A stretch of 64,000 nucleotides of DNA from Cellulomonas fimi (GCF_028527925.1 NZ_JAPESW010000010.1:1-64000), one strand, 5' to 3'; shown: positions 23,169 to 33,365, numbered from the stretch's first letter. Notes: generated by a model from the sequence alone, not told the origin. Numbers and translations: made by a program.

Positions 23169-26100
23169 TCGGGGTGAAGCCGGCCGCGACGAGCGCCTGA
23201 CCCACCGGCCCGTGCAGCGCGCCGTCGGCCAGCACCTCCGCACCGTCGAGCCGCGTGACCGTGAGCCGGCCCGTGTGGCGGTTCCGAACCGTCTCGGCGA
23301 GCCCGTGCGCCGCGGCCTCGAGGACGGCGCCGTCGGCGCTGAACGACAGGGCGGTGCGGCCGCCCCGCTCGAGGTACAGGACGAGCGCACCGTCGACGAG
23401 GACGACGAGCGCCCCCGCCTTGCGTCCCGGCCGGTGCCGCCCGGGCGTGGACGCGGGGGTCGGCCGCGTCGGGTCCGCCGGGCCCGGCGCGTCGCGGTCG
23501 ACGTCGCCGCTCGGCCACGCGAGCGCGGCGCCGTAGGGGTTGGCCGGGTCGGTGGCGGCCAGCACGACGACGACCGGTCCCTCGCCCTCGGCGCGCAGGG
23601 GCGTGCCGTGCGGGTCCTCCGTCGCGTCGGCGGCGCGCTCGGCGGCCCGCTCGACCACCTGCGCGTCGACCCGGAGGCGGTCCACGGCGCCCGGGAGCGC
23701 GAACTGCGAGCCGCCGAGCCGCTCGACGAAGTACCCGCGGCGCACCTGGCCGCCGTTCTCGAGCGCCGTGAGCACGCGGTACACGTCCGCGAAGCGCGCG
23801 CCGAGCCCCTCCGACGGCGCGACGGCGCGCGTCAGCACGCCGTGCCGGTCGAGCAGCTGGGCGGCGGCCGCGTGCGCACGCAGCGTGGGGTCCGGCTCGC
23901 GCCCGGGCACGAGCGACCAGCGGCCGCCCGCAGCCGCGGCCGAGGCCGTGCCGACCCCGCCGGACGTCCCCGCGCCTCCCGCGGCGCCGGCCGGCCCGCC
24001 GTCCGCGGCGTACGCGCGCAGACCCGCCCGCAGGCCGAGCCGCGGACGCAGCGCACGACCGCGCGGCGACGGGGCGCGGGTGCGGTGCGCCGTCGTGCCG
24101 GTGCCGAGCCACGCGCGCAGCGGCGCGATGCTGTCGTTGGTGACGAGCCCGGCCCACACGAGGTCCCACAGCGCGGTCGCGACGTCGGTCGACGACGGCG
24201 GCGTCTCCTCGGGCGACGTGACGCGCACGCGCTCGACGAGCTGGTGCAGGAACCAGGCACCGCCGCCCGCGAGGGCCTCGAGCACGCCGTCGTGCAGCAC
24301 CGTCGAGGTCGGGTCGTCGGCGTCGCGCTCGCGCGCGGGCGGCAGCGTCAGGTCGGCGACGGACGTCGGGTGCAGCGAGACGAGCCCGTCGTGCCCGGCG
24401 AGCGCGCCGTGCCCGGCCCACAGCACCTCGCCCGCGGCGGTCAGCTCGTCGAGCATCCCGGGGGCGTAGTCGGGGACGCGTGCGGGCAGGACGTGCGTCT
24501 CCCACGCCGACGCCGGCAGCACCGCACCAGCGAGCTGCTCGACGACACGCGCGACCCCGTCGACGCCGCGCAGCGACGCCGTCCCCGCGGTGCGTCCCGG
24601 CAGCCGCACGGGCTGCACGCCCTGCCAGCGCGGCAGGAAGACGCCGAGCGCCTGCGGGTCGACGGGCTCGACCTGGGCGCGCAGCGCGGCCAGCGACCGG
24701 CGCCGGAGCGTCCGCAGCACCTGCGCGTCGCAGAACTCGTCGCCCGTCCCGCCGAGCTCGTCGGGTCGCAGGCGCCCGTGCACGAGCACGCCCGTGCTCT
24801 CCATGCGTTGCAGCACGTCCGACACGACCGCCACGCCGAACCCGAACCGCGCCGCCGCCGAGGCCGCCGTGAACGGTCCCCGCGTGCGCGCGTGCCGGCG
24901 CAGCAGGTCACCCACCGGGTCGGGGACGAGCTCGGTGAACACCTCGGGCACGCCGACGGGCAGCGCGACACCGAGCGCGTCGCGCAGCCGCCCGGCGTCC
25001 TCGACCGCCGCCCACTGCTCCGCGCGCTCGGACGGCAGCCCGCCGAGCCGGACCCGGATCGCCCGCCGGGCGCGGGCCAGGTCGTCGAGCCACGCGGGCA
25101 CGTCGCCCCGGTGGTCCTCGACGACGCGCTGCGCCGCCTCGTCGACCGTCAGCGGACCGTGCCGGCGCAGCACGTCGGCCAGACCCTCGAGCGACGACAC
25201 CTGGCGGTCGGGCGCGGTGCCGGCGAGCTCCGCCTCGGTCCGGACGACCGCCGCGGGGTCCAGCAGGTCGGCGAGCTGCGACTCGCCGCCCTGCCCGAGG
25301 AGCTCCGCGAGGAGCGTGGGATCGAGCGTGAGCGCCGCCGCACGCCGCTCCGCGAGGGGCGCGTCGCCCTCGTACAGGAACTGCGCGGTGTAGCCGAACA
25401 GGAGCGCCTGCGCGAACGGCGACGGCTGCTGCGTCGTCACCTCGACCACGCGCACGCGCCCGTTGGCGACGTCGCGCATGAGCGTCGTGAGCGCCTCGGT
25501 GTCGAAGTCGTCCTGGAGGCACTCGCGCACCGCCTCGAGCAGGATCGGGAAGTCCGGGTACTGCGCCGCGACGGACAGCAGCTGGGCGGACCGCTGGCGC
25601 TGCTGCCACAGCGGCTGGCGGCGGTCAGGGCGGCGACGCGGGAGCAGCAGCGCGCGGCTCGCCGCCTCCCGGAACCGCGCGCCGAACATCGCCGACGAGC
25701 CGAGCTCGGAGCGGACGGTGTCGAGGACCTCGGCGGGGTCGACCAGCAGGTCGTCGAGGCCGACGGCCGGGCCGGCGTCCGCGTCGCCGCCGTCCGCCCA
25801 CGCGTCGTCGCCGATCACGTCGGGCAACCGCAGGACGATGCCGTCGTCGGCGTGCATCGCGGCGGCGTCGACGCCGTACCGCTCGCGCAGCCGCGCCCCC
25901 ACGACGATCGCCCAGGGCGCGTGCACGCGTGCGCCGTACGGGGAGTGCAGGACGACGCGCCAGTCGCCGATCTCGTCACGGAACCGCTCGACGACGAGCA
26001 CGGTGTCGGTGGGCAGGTCGCCCGTCGCCGCGCGCTGCTCGCTCAGGTACGTCAGCAGGTTGTCGGCGGCCCACGGGTCGAGCCCGGCCGCCTCGACGCG

Positions 26101-28158
26101 CGCGCGTGCGGCGGGCTCGGGCAGGGTGCCGAGCTCGCGCACCCACGCGCCCATCGCGCGGCCGAGCTCCGCGGGCCGGCCCTGCGAGTCGCCCTTCCAG
26201 AACGGCAGCCGCCCGGGGACGCCCGGTGCGGGCGTCACGAGCACGCGGTCGGGCGTGATGTCGTCGATGCGCCACGTGCTCGACCCGAGCGTGAACGTGT
26301 CGCCGACGCGCGACTCGTAGACCATCTCCTCGTCGAGCTCGCCGACGCGCCGGCCGCCGCGGACGCGTCCGCCCGTGCGCTCGGCGTCGACCGGGACGTC
26401 GCTCGTCGTCGCACCGCTCGCGAGGAACACCCCGAACAGCCCGCGGTCGGGGATCGTGCCGCCGCTCGTCACGGCGAGCCGGAGCGAGCCGGGCCGGGCC
26501 GTGAGCGTGTCGGTCACGCGGTCCCACACGAGCCGCGGCCGCAGCTCGGCGAACTCCTCGCTCGGGTAGCGGCCCGCGAGCATGTCGAGGACGGCCCGCA
26601 GCGTCGCGTCGCCCAGCGTCGAGAAGGGCGCGGCACGGCGGACGACGGCGGCGAGGTCGTCGACGGACCAGTCCTCGGTCGCGACCATCGCGACGACCTG
26701 CTGCGCGAGCACGTCGAGCGGGTTGCGCGGCACGGACAGCGGCTCGAGCGTGCCGCCGCGCATCCGCTCGGCGGTGACCGCGGCCGGGACGAGCTCACCC
26801 CGGAACGTGGGGAACACGACGCCGCGCGACACCGCGCCGACCTGGTGGCCCGCGCGCCCGACGCGCTGCAGCCCGCTCGCCACCGACGGGGGAGCCCCGA
26901 CCTGGACGACGAGGTCGACCGCGCCCATGTCGATGCCGAGCTCGAGCGAGCTCGTCGCGACGACCGCGGGCAGGCGGCCGGCCTTGAGCTCGGACTCGGT
27001 GCGGGTGCGCTCCGCGCGGCTCATCGAGCCGTGGTGCGCGCGCGCGAGGATCGTCTCCGCGGTGCGCGTGTCGACGCCGACCGCGGTCCCGGACTGCGCG
27101 GGGACGGCCGCAGGCCGCAGCGTGCCCGGGTCCGGCACGTCCTCGCCCTGCCGGGTGGCCCACACCTCGTTGATCCGGGCCGTCAGCCGTTCCGCGCCGC
27201 GCCGCGAGTTGGTGAACACGAGCGTCGAGCGGTGGTCCGCGACGAGGTCGACGACGCGCTCCTCGACGTGCGGCCAGATCGACGGGCGCGCGAGCGGGCG
27301 GTCGGCCTCGCCCGTGAGGTCGAGGTCGGGCAGCGGCGTGCCGGCGCCCGCCGCCGTCCCCAGCTCCGTAAGGTCGGGCACCGGGACGACGACGTCGACC
27401 TCGATCTGCTTGGTCGACGGCGGCTGCACGACGGTCACCGTGCGCCCACCCTGGGCCGCGGGCCGCGCACCGCCGAGGAACTCGGCGACGGTCTCGACCG
27501 GCCGCACGGTGGCCGACAGCCCGATCCGCTGGACCGGTCCCGGGCCGTCGGGACGGTCCAGGAGCGCGTCGAGCCGCTCGAGCGACAGCGCCAGGTGCGC
27601 GCCCCGCTTCGTGCCCGCGACGGCGTGGATCTCGTCGACGATGACCGTGCGGACGCCCGCCAGGCCCGACCGGGCCGCCGAGGTCAGGACGAGGTAGAGC
27701 GACTCGGGCGTCGTGATGAGGATGTCGGGCGGCTTGGTCGCGAACGCCCTGCGCTCGGCGGGCGGGGTGTCGCCCGTCCGGATGCCCACCGACACGTCGG
27801 GCAGCGTCCGACCGAGCCGCGCCGCCGCCTGCCGGATGCCGACGAGCGGGGACTGCAGGTTGCGCTCGACGTCCGTCGCGAGCGCCTTGAGCGGCGACAC
27901 GTAGACGACGCGGCAGCGCGCGGCCGGGTCCTCGGGCGGCTCCTGCGTCAGCAGGCCGTCGAGCGCCCACAGGAACGCGGCGAGCGTCTTGCCGGAGCCC
28001 GTCGGCGCGACGACGAGCGCGTGCTCGCCGCCCGACACCGCCGTCCACGCCCCGGTCTGAGCGGCGGTGGGGTGCTCGAACGCGCCGGAGAACCACGCCT
28101 GCGTCGCGTCGGAGAACCGGGAGAGCACCACCGCGTCATCGTGCCAGGCGGCGCCCAC
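23134..28158 (-). CDS. lhr: Lhr family ATP-dependent superfamily 2 helicase
   Basis: A 1674-residue helicase. The core (first ~850 residues) has Walker A APTGSGKT, VDEIHAVAGTKRG (DEIH box), LSATVRP, VFTNSRRGAERL, and SSLELGIDMGAVDLVVQVG followed by QRVGRAGHQVG. The remainder is the large Lhr C-terminal region with winged-helix units, as in Mycobacterium Lhr, a 3'-5' helicase/translocase linked to DNA damage tolerance. It is longer than the ~1500 typical, partly from a Gly/Ala-rich insert near residue 1400. The start is uncertain: GTG 28158 or GTG 28131. Upstream of nei2, with which repair functions are shared. Confidence 0.94.
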   Translation of the reverse strand: MGAAWHDDAVVLSRFSDATQAWFSGAFEHPTAAQTGAWTAVSGGEHALVVAPTGSGKTLAAFLWALDGLLTQEPPEDPAARCRVVYVSPLKALATDVERNLQSPLVGIRQAAARLGRTLPDVSVGIRTGDTPPAERRAFATKPPDILITTPESLYLVLTSAARSGLAGVRTVIVDEIHAVAGTKRGAHLALSLERLDALLDRPDGPGPVQRIGLSATVRPVETVAEFLGGARPAAQGGRTVTVVQPPSTKQIEVDVVVPVPDLTELGTAAGAGTPLPDLDLTGEADRPLARPSIWPHVEERVVDLVADHRSTLVFTNSRRGAERLTARINEVWATRQGEDVPDPGTLRPAAVPAQSGTAVGVDTRTAETILARAHHGSMSRAERTRTESELKAGRLPAVVATSSLELGIDMGAVDLVVQVGAPPSVASGLQRVGRAGHQVGAVSRGVVFPTFRGELVPAAVTAERMRGGTLEPLSVPRNPLDVLAQQVVAMVATEDWSVDDLAAVVRRAAPFSTLGDATLRAVLDMLAGRYPSEEFAELRPRLVWDRVTDTLTARPGSLRLAVTSGGTIPDRGLFGVFLASGATTSDVPVDAERTGGRVRGGRRVGELDEEMVYESRVGDTFTLGSSTWRIDDITPDRVLVTPAPGVPGRLPFWKGDSQGRPAELGRAMGAWVRELGTLPEPAARARVEAAGLDPWAADNLLTYLSEQRAATGDLPTDTVLVVERFRDEIGDWRVVLHSPYGARVHAPWAIVVGARLRERYGVDAAAMHADDGIVLRLPDVIGDDAWADGGDADAGPAVGLDDLLVDPAEVLDTVRSELGSSAMFGARFREAASRALLLPRRRPDRRQPLWQQRQRSAQLLSVAAQYPDFPILLEAVRECLQDDFDTEALTTLMRDVANGRVRVVEVTTQQPSPFAQALLFGYTAQFLYEGDAPLAERRAAALTLDPTLLAELLGQGGESQLADLLDPAAVVRTEAELAGTAPDRQVSSLEGLADVLRRHGPLTVDEAAQRVVEDHRGDVPAWLDDLARARRAIRVRLGGLPSERAEQWAAVEDAGRLRDALGVALPVGVPEVFTELVPDPVGDLLRRHARTRGPFTAASAAARFGFGVAVVSDVLQRMESTGVLVHGRLRPDELGGTGDEFCDAQVLRTLRRRSLAALRAQVEPVDPQALGVFLPRWQGVQPVRLPGRTAGTASLRGVDGVARVVEQLAGAVLPASAWETHVLPARVPDYAPGMLDELTAAGEVLWAGHGALAGHDGLVSLHPTSVADLTLPPARERDADDPTSTVLHDGVLEALAGGGAWFLHQLVERVRVTSPEETPPSSTDVATALWDLVWAGLVTNDSIAPLRAWLGTGTTAHRTRAPSPRGRALRPRLGLRAGLRAYAADGGPAGAAGGAGTSGGVGTASAAAAGGRWSLVPGREPDPTLRAHAAAAQLLDRHGVLTRAVAPSEGLGARFADVYRVLTALENGGQVRRGYFVERLGGSQFALPGAVDRLRVDAQVVERAAERAADATEDPHGTPLRAEGEGPVVVVLAATDPANPYGAALAWPSGDVDRDAPGPADPTRPTPASTPGRHRPGRKAGALVVLVDGALVLYLERGGRTALSFSADGAVLEAAAHGLAETVRNRHTGRLTVTRLDGAEVLADGALHGPVGQALVAAGFTPTPRGLRLRGQS

Positions 28159-28224
28159 ACCCGCGCCCCGCGCGTCCCTCCGACGGTGTGGGCGGAGCGC
28201 GCGCGGGGTGGCAGGCTGTGGGCC

Positions 28225-28458
28225 GTGAGGTACCGCGAGTTCTGGGATCTGGTCGACGACGTCCTGGGCAGCGCCCAGGGTCGCGCGCTCGTGCGCGAGC
28301 TCGTCATCGGCGAGCTCGACCACCGGACCGCGCAGCAGGCGCTCGACGACGGCGAGGAGCCCCGGACCGTCTGGCACGCCCTGTGCGACGCGCTCGGCGT
28401 CCCCGACGCGGCCCGCTGGGGCAGCGACCCGCACCGCGCCGCCCCGCCGAGGCGCTGA
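28225..28458 (+). CDS. DUF3046 domain protein
   Basis: A 77-residue protein with the family pattern VRYREFWDLVDDVLGSAQGR, VIGELDHRTAQQALDDGEEPRTVWHALCDALGVP. DUF3046 genes lie just upstream of recA across actinobacteria; the function is unknown. GTG 28225 has CAGGCT 7 bases upstream, a weak leaderless promoter. It is divergent from lhr with a 66-base gap and 7 bases upstream of the phosphatase gene. Confidence 0.92.
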   Translation: MRYREFWDLVDDVLGSAQGRALVRELVIGELDHRTAQQALDDGEEPRTVWHALCDALGVPDAARWGSDPHRAAPPRR

Positions 28459-28465
28459 CCGCCCG

Positions 28466-30559
28466 ATGCCCGCCGACGAGCGCCCCGACCGCCCGCCCCG
28501 CCGGTGGGTGCCGACGCTCGCCGACGTGGGCGACGTCCTGCTCGGGCTCGCGACCACGGCCCTCGGTCTCGGCGTCGCGATCGCGCTCGTCGACGGCGTC
28601 ACCGCCGCGTCGCCGCTGGGCGTCGTGGTCGTCGCGCTCGCGGTCGCGGTCGGGGACCTCCTCCTGCGCGCGCCGCTGCGCTGGTTCGCGGCCGTGGCCG
28701 GCGCGATGGGTGCGCTCGTCGCCGGGCTCGTCGTGCAGGTGGCCGTGGCGTGGGTCGCGCTCGCGTACGCGCCCGGCATCGAGCTCGACTCGGCGTGGGC
28801 GACCGCCGCCGTCCTCGTCGTCACCGCGGTCGTCATGGCCGCCGCGCGCTGGGTCTGGGGCGCGAACGACAGCGACTACGTGATCGCCGACGTCCTGCGC
28901 CGCGCGCGCCGCCACGCCCGTCGCTCCGGTGCGGCTCCCGACGGTGCCCGGCAGGCCGGGCTCCTCGTCGTCCAGCTCGACGGCGTCGCCGAGCCCGTGC
29001 TCCAGCAGGCGATCGAGGCCGGGCTCGCGCCGACGATGCAGCGCTGGCTCACCGACGGCACGCACCGGCTCGAGCAGTGGTGGGCGCGCGTGCCGTCGAC
29101 GACCCCGGCGAGCCAGGCCGGCCTGCTGCACGGCGACTCCACGCAGATCCCGGCGTTCCGCTGGTGGGACCGCGGGCTGGGACGGCTGGTCGTGACGAAC
29201 CACCCCGTCGACGCCGCGCTCGTCGAGACGCGCCTCACGACGGGCAAGGGCCTGCTCGCGGGCGGCGGCACCGCGGTGTCGACCATGTTCTCCGGCGACG
29301 CCGCGTCGTCGTACGTGGTGATGAGCCGCACGCGCAGCCGCGGACCCGACGGCGAGCGTGCCGGGCTGGGTCCCGGGCCCTCGTTCCTGCGGTTCTTCGC
29401 GAGCCCGTTCGTCCTCGCGCGCGCCGTCAGCCTGTCGCTCGGGGAGATGGTCAAGGAGCTCTACCAGGCCCGACGCCAGCGCGTGCGCGACGTGCGCCCC
29501 CGCATCTCCCGTGGCGGCTGGTACGTCGTGCTGCGCGGTGTGACCAACGTCCTCATGCGCGACCTGTCGACGTCGCTCGTCGCGGAGGCGCTCATGCGGG
29601 GCGACCCGACGGTCTACGTCGACCTCGTCGACTACGACGAGATCGCGCACCACGCCGGCCCCACCCGGCCGGAGTCGATGCGCTCGCTCGAAGGGCTCGA
29701 CCGGGTCCTGCGCACGCTCGAGGCCGTGTGCGCCGTCGCGCCGCGGAGCTACCGGATCGTCGTGCTCTCCGACCACGGGCAGGCGCTGGGGGCGACGTTC
29801 GAGGACGTCGAGGGCCGCAGCCTGCTCGACACGGTCCGGGCGCTCATGGCCGCACCCGCGGCGCCCGGCGTGCAGAGCGGCACGGGCGAGGACTGGGGTC
29901 CGCTCAACGCGCTGCTGACGTCGGCGTTCGGCGGCGGTCGGACGTCGACCGTCGTCGGCCCCGACGCGCGGGACCTGCGCGCGGCGCGGGAGGGGACCGC
30001 CACGGGCGACGTGCCCGAGGTCGTGGTCGTGGGGTCCGGCAACCTGGGGCTCGTCTGGTTCCCGCGCACGCAGCACCGGCTCGCGCTGGAGGACCTGCAG
30101 GAGCGGTGGCCGGGGCTCGTCGTCGGGCTGGCCGCGGTCCCGACCGTCGGCGTCGTCGTCGTCGACACCCGTGACCGGGGTCTCGTCGCGATCGGCGCGC
30201 GCGGGCTCGTGCTGCTGGAGCAGGACGACGCGGAGCCCGAGGGCGAGGACCCGCTCGCGCCCTACGGGCCGCGCGGACGGGCGGACCTCGTGCGCGCGGC
30301 GCGGCTCGCGCACTCGGGCGACCTCCTGCTCGTGTCCACCGTGTCCGACCGCGGGCACGTGCACGCGTTCGAGGGGCAGGTGGGGTCGCACGGTGGCATC
30401 GGAGGCGACCAGAACCGCGCCCTGCTGCTGCACCCGACGGACTGGCCCGTCGACGACGACCTGCGCGAGGACGTCGGCGCACGGCCGATGCTCGTCGGCG
30501 CCGAGGCCGTGCACGCGCAGCTCGTGCGGTGGGCGACCGCGGCGGGGCTGCGCCCGTGA
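28466..30559 (+). CDS. Membrane alkaline-phosphatase-superfamily (nucleotide pyrophosphatase-like) protein
   Basis: A 697-residue protein with four N-terminal membrane helices (about 20-125, annotated in relatives as a holin-like domain) and a large alkaline-phosphatase-type domain. Metal and nucleophile positions appear as VVQLDGVAEP, VPSTTPASQAGLLHG, VDLVDYDEIAHHAGP, VVLSDHGQ and GQVGSHGGIGG. The substrate is unknown; the family includes phosphodiesterases acting on nucleotides or cell-surface polymers. Its TGA overlaps the GTG of the next gene. The same pairing upstream of recA occurs in relatives. Confidence 0.85.
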   Translation: MPADERPDRPPRRWVPTLADVGDVLLGLATTALGLGVAIALVDGVTAASPLGVVVVALAVAVGDLLLRAPLRWFAAVAGAMGALVAGLVVQVAVAWVALAYAPGIELDSAWATAAVLVVTAVVMAAARWVWGANDSDYVIADVLRRARRHARRSGAAPDGARQAGLLVVQLDGVAEPVLQQAIEAGLAPTMQRWLTDGTHRLEQWWARVPSTTPASQAGLLHGDSTQIPAFRWWDRGLGRLVVTNHPVDAALVETRLTTGKGLLAGGGTAVSTMFSGDAASSYVVMSRTRSRGPDGERAGLGPGPSFLRFFASPFVLARAVSLSLGEMVKELYQARRQRVRDVRPRISRGGWYVVLRGVTNVLMRDLSTSLVAEALMRGDPTVYVDLVDYDEIAHHAGPTRPESMRSLEGLDRVLRTLEAVCAVAPRSYRIVVLSDHGQALGATFEDVEGRSLLDTVRALMAAPAAPGVQSGTGEDWGPLNALLTSAFGGGRTSTVVGPDARDLRAAREGTATGDVPEVVVVGSGNLGLVWFPRTQHRLALEDLQERWPGLVVGLAAVPTVGVVVVDTRDRGLVAIGARGLVLLEQDDAEPEGEDPLAPYGPRGRADLVRAARLAHSGDLLLVSTVSDRGHVHAFEGQVGSHGGIGGDQNRALLLHPTDWPVDDDLREDVGARPMLVGAEAVHAQLVRWATAAGLRP

Positions 30560-31353
30560 CGGCACCCGGCACGCTGCGGCTGCGCTGGCTCGGTCACGCC
30601 ACGGTCGCGCTCGACGTCGACGGGGTGCGGATCCTCACCGACCCGCTGCTGCGGGGCAACGCGGGCCTGCTGCGGCGCCGCGGGGAGGCGCCCGACGCCG
30701 CGCACTGGGAGGGTGCCGCCGCCGTCCTCGTCTCGCACCTGCACCACGACCACGCCGAGCTCGGGTCGCTGCGCCTGCTGCCCGGCGCGCCCGTGCTGTC
30801 GGCCCCGGCAAACGCGCGCTGGTTGCGCGCGCACGGCGTCGACGGCGCGCTCGGGCTGCCCGACCACGTGTGGTGGTCCGTCCCGGGCTCGGACGTGCGG
30901 ATCCAGCTCGCGCCGGCCGTGCACGCCGACCGGCCCATGCCGCACCGCCCGAACACCGCGCACGGCTTCCTCGTCGACGCGCCCTCGGGCCGCGTGTGGT
31001 TCGCGGGCGACACCGCACCCTTCGCCGCGATGGCCGACCTCCCGGCGCTGCTCGGCGGCCCCGTCGACCTCGCGCTCGTGCCCGTGGGCGGATGGGGTCC
31101 GCGCTTGTCCGGCGGCCACATGGACCCGTCGCAGGCCGCGCGTGCGTGCGCGGTCGTCGGCGCCCGGGCGGCCGTGCCGGTGCACTGGGGCACGCTGCAC
31201 GCGCCGGTCTCGCGCCGCCTGCCGCCGGGGTGGATGGACCGCGCAGGGCCGGCGTTCGCGCACGCCGCGGTGCGGTACGCGCCGCGCTGCCGCGTGCACG
31301 TCCTGGCGCCGGGGGAGCAGGTCGAGGTCGTCGGGCACGCCGCGCAGGCCTGA
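30556..31353 (+). CDS. Metallo-beta-lactamase-fold hydrolase
   Basis: A 265-residue protein: LRWLGHATVALDVDGVRILTDP opening, metal motif VSHLHHDHAELGSLRLL (HxHxDH), WFAGDTAPFAAMADL and VPVHWGTLH. This is the UlaG/RomA-like branch, including N-acyl-phosphatidylethanolamine phospholipase D relatives. GTG 30556 overlaps the preceding TGA (GTGA), so it is coupled to the phosphatase gene; an upstream in-frame start would lie inside that gene. The substrate is unknown. Confidence 0.87.
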   Translation: MTAPGTLRLRWLGHATVALDVDGVRILTDPLLRGNAGLLRRRGEAPDAAHWEGAAAVLVSHLHHDHAELGSLRLLPGAPVLSAPANARWLRAHGVDGALGLPDHVWWSVPGSDVRIQLAPAVHADRPMPHRPNTAHGFLVDAPSGRVWFAGDTAPFAAMADLPALLGGPVDLALVPVGGWGPRLSGGHMDPSQAARACAVVGARAAVPVHWGTLHAPVSRRLPPGWMDRAGPAFAHAAVRYAPRCRVHVLAPGEQVEVVGHAAQA

Positions 31354-31428
31354 CCCTGCCGGGACGACGCGGCGTCGTGGGAGCCCGTCGGGACGACCCG
31401 GCGACACGCGCGGCGTGTCGGCTTCCGT

Positions 31429-31442
31429 CGAACACGTGTTCG
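31429..31442. promoter_or_regulatory. LexA (SOS) box of recA
   Basis: CGAACACGTGTTCG is a perfect 14-bp palindrome matching the actinobacterial CGAAC-N4-GTTCG operator. It ends two bases before TAGTGT (31445-31450), a likely -10, so bound LexA would cover the -35 to -10 region. recA begins at 31619, leaving a leader of about 160 bases. Confidence 0.88.
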
Positions 31443-31444
31443 GG

Positions 31445-31450
31445 TAGTGT
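31445..31450 (+). promoter_or_regulatory. Probable -10 of the SOS-controlled recA promoter
   Basis: TAGTGT directly downstream of the LexA box. A second hexamer TAGCGT at 31549-31554 could be an additional, LexA-independent recA promoter, but neither has a clear -35. Confidence 0.45.
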
Positions 31451-31618
31451 CGACCGCGGGTGACACGGCCGAGCCGTCCACAGCCCCCGTCCGGCAGCGC
31501 CGGTCCACGGGCTGACGGGGGACGCGGCCGCATGTCGGTGGTCGGGCATAGCGTCACCCACGACGAAGACCAGCCCCCGCAGGCGCAGCCGGACGCTGCT
31601 CGAACGACGAGGTGGAAC

Positions 31619-32659
31619 ATGCCCGCACCCCAGGACCGCGAGAAGGCCCTCGAGGCCGCTCTCAGCCAGATCGACCGCCAGTTCGGCAAGGGCTCGGTCA
31701 TGCGCCTCGGCGACGAGGGGCGCCCGCCGGTCGAGGTCATCCCGACCGGCTCGATCGCGCTCGACGTGGCGCTCGGCATCGGCGGCCTGCCGCGCGGCCG
31801 CATCATCGAGGTCTACGGGCCGGAGTCCTCCGGCAAGACGACCGTCGCGCTGCACGCCGTGGCGAACGCGCAGAAGGCCGGCGGCATCGCGGCGTTCATC
31901 GACGCCGAGCACGCGCTCGACCCCGAGTACGCCAAGAAGCTCGGCGTGGACACCGACGCGCTGCTCGTCTCGCAGCCGGACACCGGTGAGCAGGCGCTCG
32001 AGATCATGGACATGCTGATCCGCTCGGGCGCGATCGACATCATCGTCATCGACTCGGTCGCGGCGCTCGTGCCCAAGGCCGAGATCGAGGGGGAGATGGG
32101 CGACAGCCACGTCGGCCTCCAGGCCCGCCTCATGTCGCAGGCGCTGCGCAAGATCACCGGTGCGCTCAACGCGTCGGGCACGACGGCGATCTTCATCAAC
32201 CAGCTGCGCGAGAAGATCGGCGTCTTCTTCGGCTCGCCCGAGACGACGACCGGTGGCAAGGCGCTCAAGTTCTACGCGTCCGTCCGCATGGACATCCGCC
32301 GCATCGAGACCCTCAAGGAGGGCACCGACGCCGTCGGCAACCGGACCCGCGTGAAGGTCGTCAAGAACAAGATGGCGCCGCCGTTCAAGCAGGCCGAGTT
32401 CGACATCCTGTACGGCGTCGGCATCTCCCGCGAGGGCAGCCTCATCGACCTCGGCGTCGAGCACGGCTTCGTCCGCAAGTCCGGTGCCTGGTACACGTAC
32501 GAGGGCGACCAGCTCGGCCAGGGCAAGGAGAACGCCCGCAAGTTCCTCAAGGACAACCCCGACCTCGCGGACGAGATCGACAAGAAGATCAAGGAGAAGC
32601 TCGGCGTCGGGGCCCGGGTCGACGCGCCCGCGGACGCGCCGGCGCCGGTCGACTTCTGA
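31619..32659 (+). CDS. recA: Recombinase RecA
   Basis: RecA forms filaments on single-stranded DNA, drives strand exchange and stimulates LexA self-cleavage. The 346-residue protein has Walker A GPESSGKT (67-74), the [18 protein letters not shown] region, [20 protein letters not shown] and the L2 loop around [21 protein letters not shown]. The C-terminal tail is acidic as usual. No intein is present, unlike Mycobacterium tuberculosis RecA. GAGGTGG before ATG 31619 fixes the start. Confidence 0.99.
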   Translation: MPAPQDREKALEAALSQIDRQFGKGSVMRLGDEGRPPVEVIPTGSIALDVALGIGGLPRGRIIEVYGPESSGKTTVALHAVANAQKAGGIAAFIDAEHALDPEYAKKLGVDTDALLVSQPDTGEQALEIMDMLIRSGAIDIIVIDSVAALVPKAEIEGEMGDSHVGLQARLMSQALRKITGALNASGTTAIFINQLREKIGVFFGSPETTTGGKALKFYASVRMDIRRIETLKEGTDAVGNRTRVKVVKNKMAPPFKQAEFDILYGVGISREGSLIDLGVEHGFVRKSGAWYTYEGDQLGQGKENARKFLKDNPDLADEIDKKIKEKLGVGARVDAPADAPAPVDF

Positions 32660-32667
32660 GGCGCGGC

Positions 32668-33252
32668 TTGTCCCGCACGAGCACGGGTCACCGTCGGGGG
32701 CGCGGCAGCGAGCCGCCCCCGACGGGGTCCGCCGCACAGGACGCGGAGCCCGATCCCGAGTCGGTCGCTCGTGCCATCGCGCTCCGCATGCTGACCGGCG
32801 CGCCGCGCAGCCGAGCGCAGCTCGCGGAGGGCATGGCGCGACGTGACGTGCCCGAGGAGGTCGCCGAGCGCGTCCTCGATCGTTTCACCGAGGTGGGTCT
32901 CGTCGACGACGTCGCCTACGCGGAGACCCTCGTCCGGACGCGGCACGCCGAGCGTGGGCTGTCACGTCGGGCGCTCGCGGTCGAGCTGCGGCGCAAGGGG
33001 GTCGCGGACGAGGACGCGGAGCGCGCGCTCGAGCAGGTCGACGCGGACGACGAGGAAGAAGCCGCCCGACGCCTGGTGCGCCGCCGGCTGGCCTCGACCG
33101 TCGGGCTCGACGCCGCGACCCGCACGCGTCGGACGTTCGCGGCGCTCGGCCGCAAGGGCTACTCGCCGGGGCTCGTGTCGCGCCTCGTCCGGGAGGAGCT
33201 CGCGACCGAGGGCGTGGACCCCTCAGGGCTGGCAGAGCCCGACTTGGACTGA
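32668..33252 (+). CDS. recX: Regulatory protein RecX
   Basis: RecX caps and limits RecA filaments. The 194-residue protein has three RecX helical repeats (LRMLTGAPRSRAQLAEGMARR, YAETLVRTRHAERGLSRRALAVELRRKG, and the last around RRTFAALGRKGYSPGLVSRLVREE). The first 30 residues are a low-complexity extension. The start appears to be TTG 32668, eight bases after the recA stop, with no strong ribosome site; a later start near residue 27 is possible. Cotranscription with recA puts it under SOS control. Confidence 0.93.
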   Translation: MSRTSTGHRRGRGSEPPPTGSAAQDAEPDPESVARAIALRMLTGAPRSRAQLAEGMARRDVPEEVAERVLDRFTEVGLVDDVAYAETLVRTRHAERGLSRRALAVELRRKGVADEDAERALEQVDADDEEEAARRLVRRRLASTVGLDAATRTRRTFAALGRKGYSPGLVSRLVREELATEGVDPSGLAEPDLD

Positions 33253-33279
33253 TCTGCGCGCGGACGACCCCCGCACGAG

Positions 33280-33319
33280 CGAAGGCCCCCGCGACCCGAT
33301 GTGGTCGCGGGGGCCTTCG
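33280..33319. terminator. Bidirectional terminator between recX and hsp20
   Basis: A 16-bp perfect stem (arms 33281-33296 and 33303-33318, GAAGGCCCCCGCGACC and its complement) with a 6-base loop, extendable by one pair. A second 8-bp stem, CCACGGGC/GCCCGTGG, follows at 33325-33351. They lie between convergent genes. Confidence 0.85.
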
Positions 33320-33365
33320 TGGTCCCACGGGCTGCCGGAGGGGGCCCGTGGATCGCGCCGCGACG

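Noticed and set aside
22093..28458. A plus-strand frame of about 2,100 codons across nei2 and lhr
   Set aside because: It is antisense to two well-supported genes and of Arg/Gly/Asp-rich composition. Only its last 77 codons (DUF3046) are real.
31549..31554. Second recA promoter
   Set aside because: TAGCGT has no -35 and stands alone; kept only as a note beside the SOS promoter.
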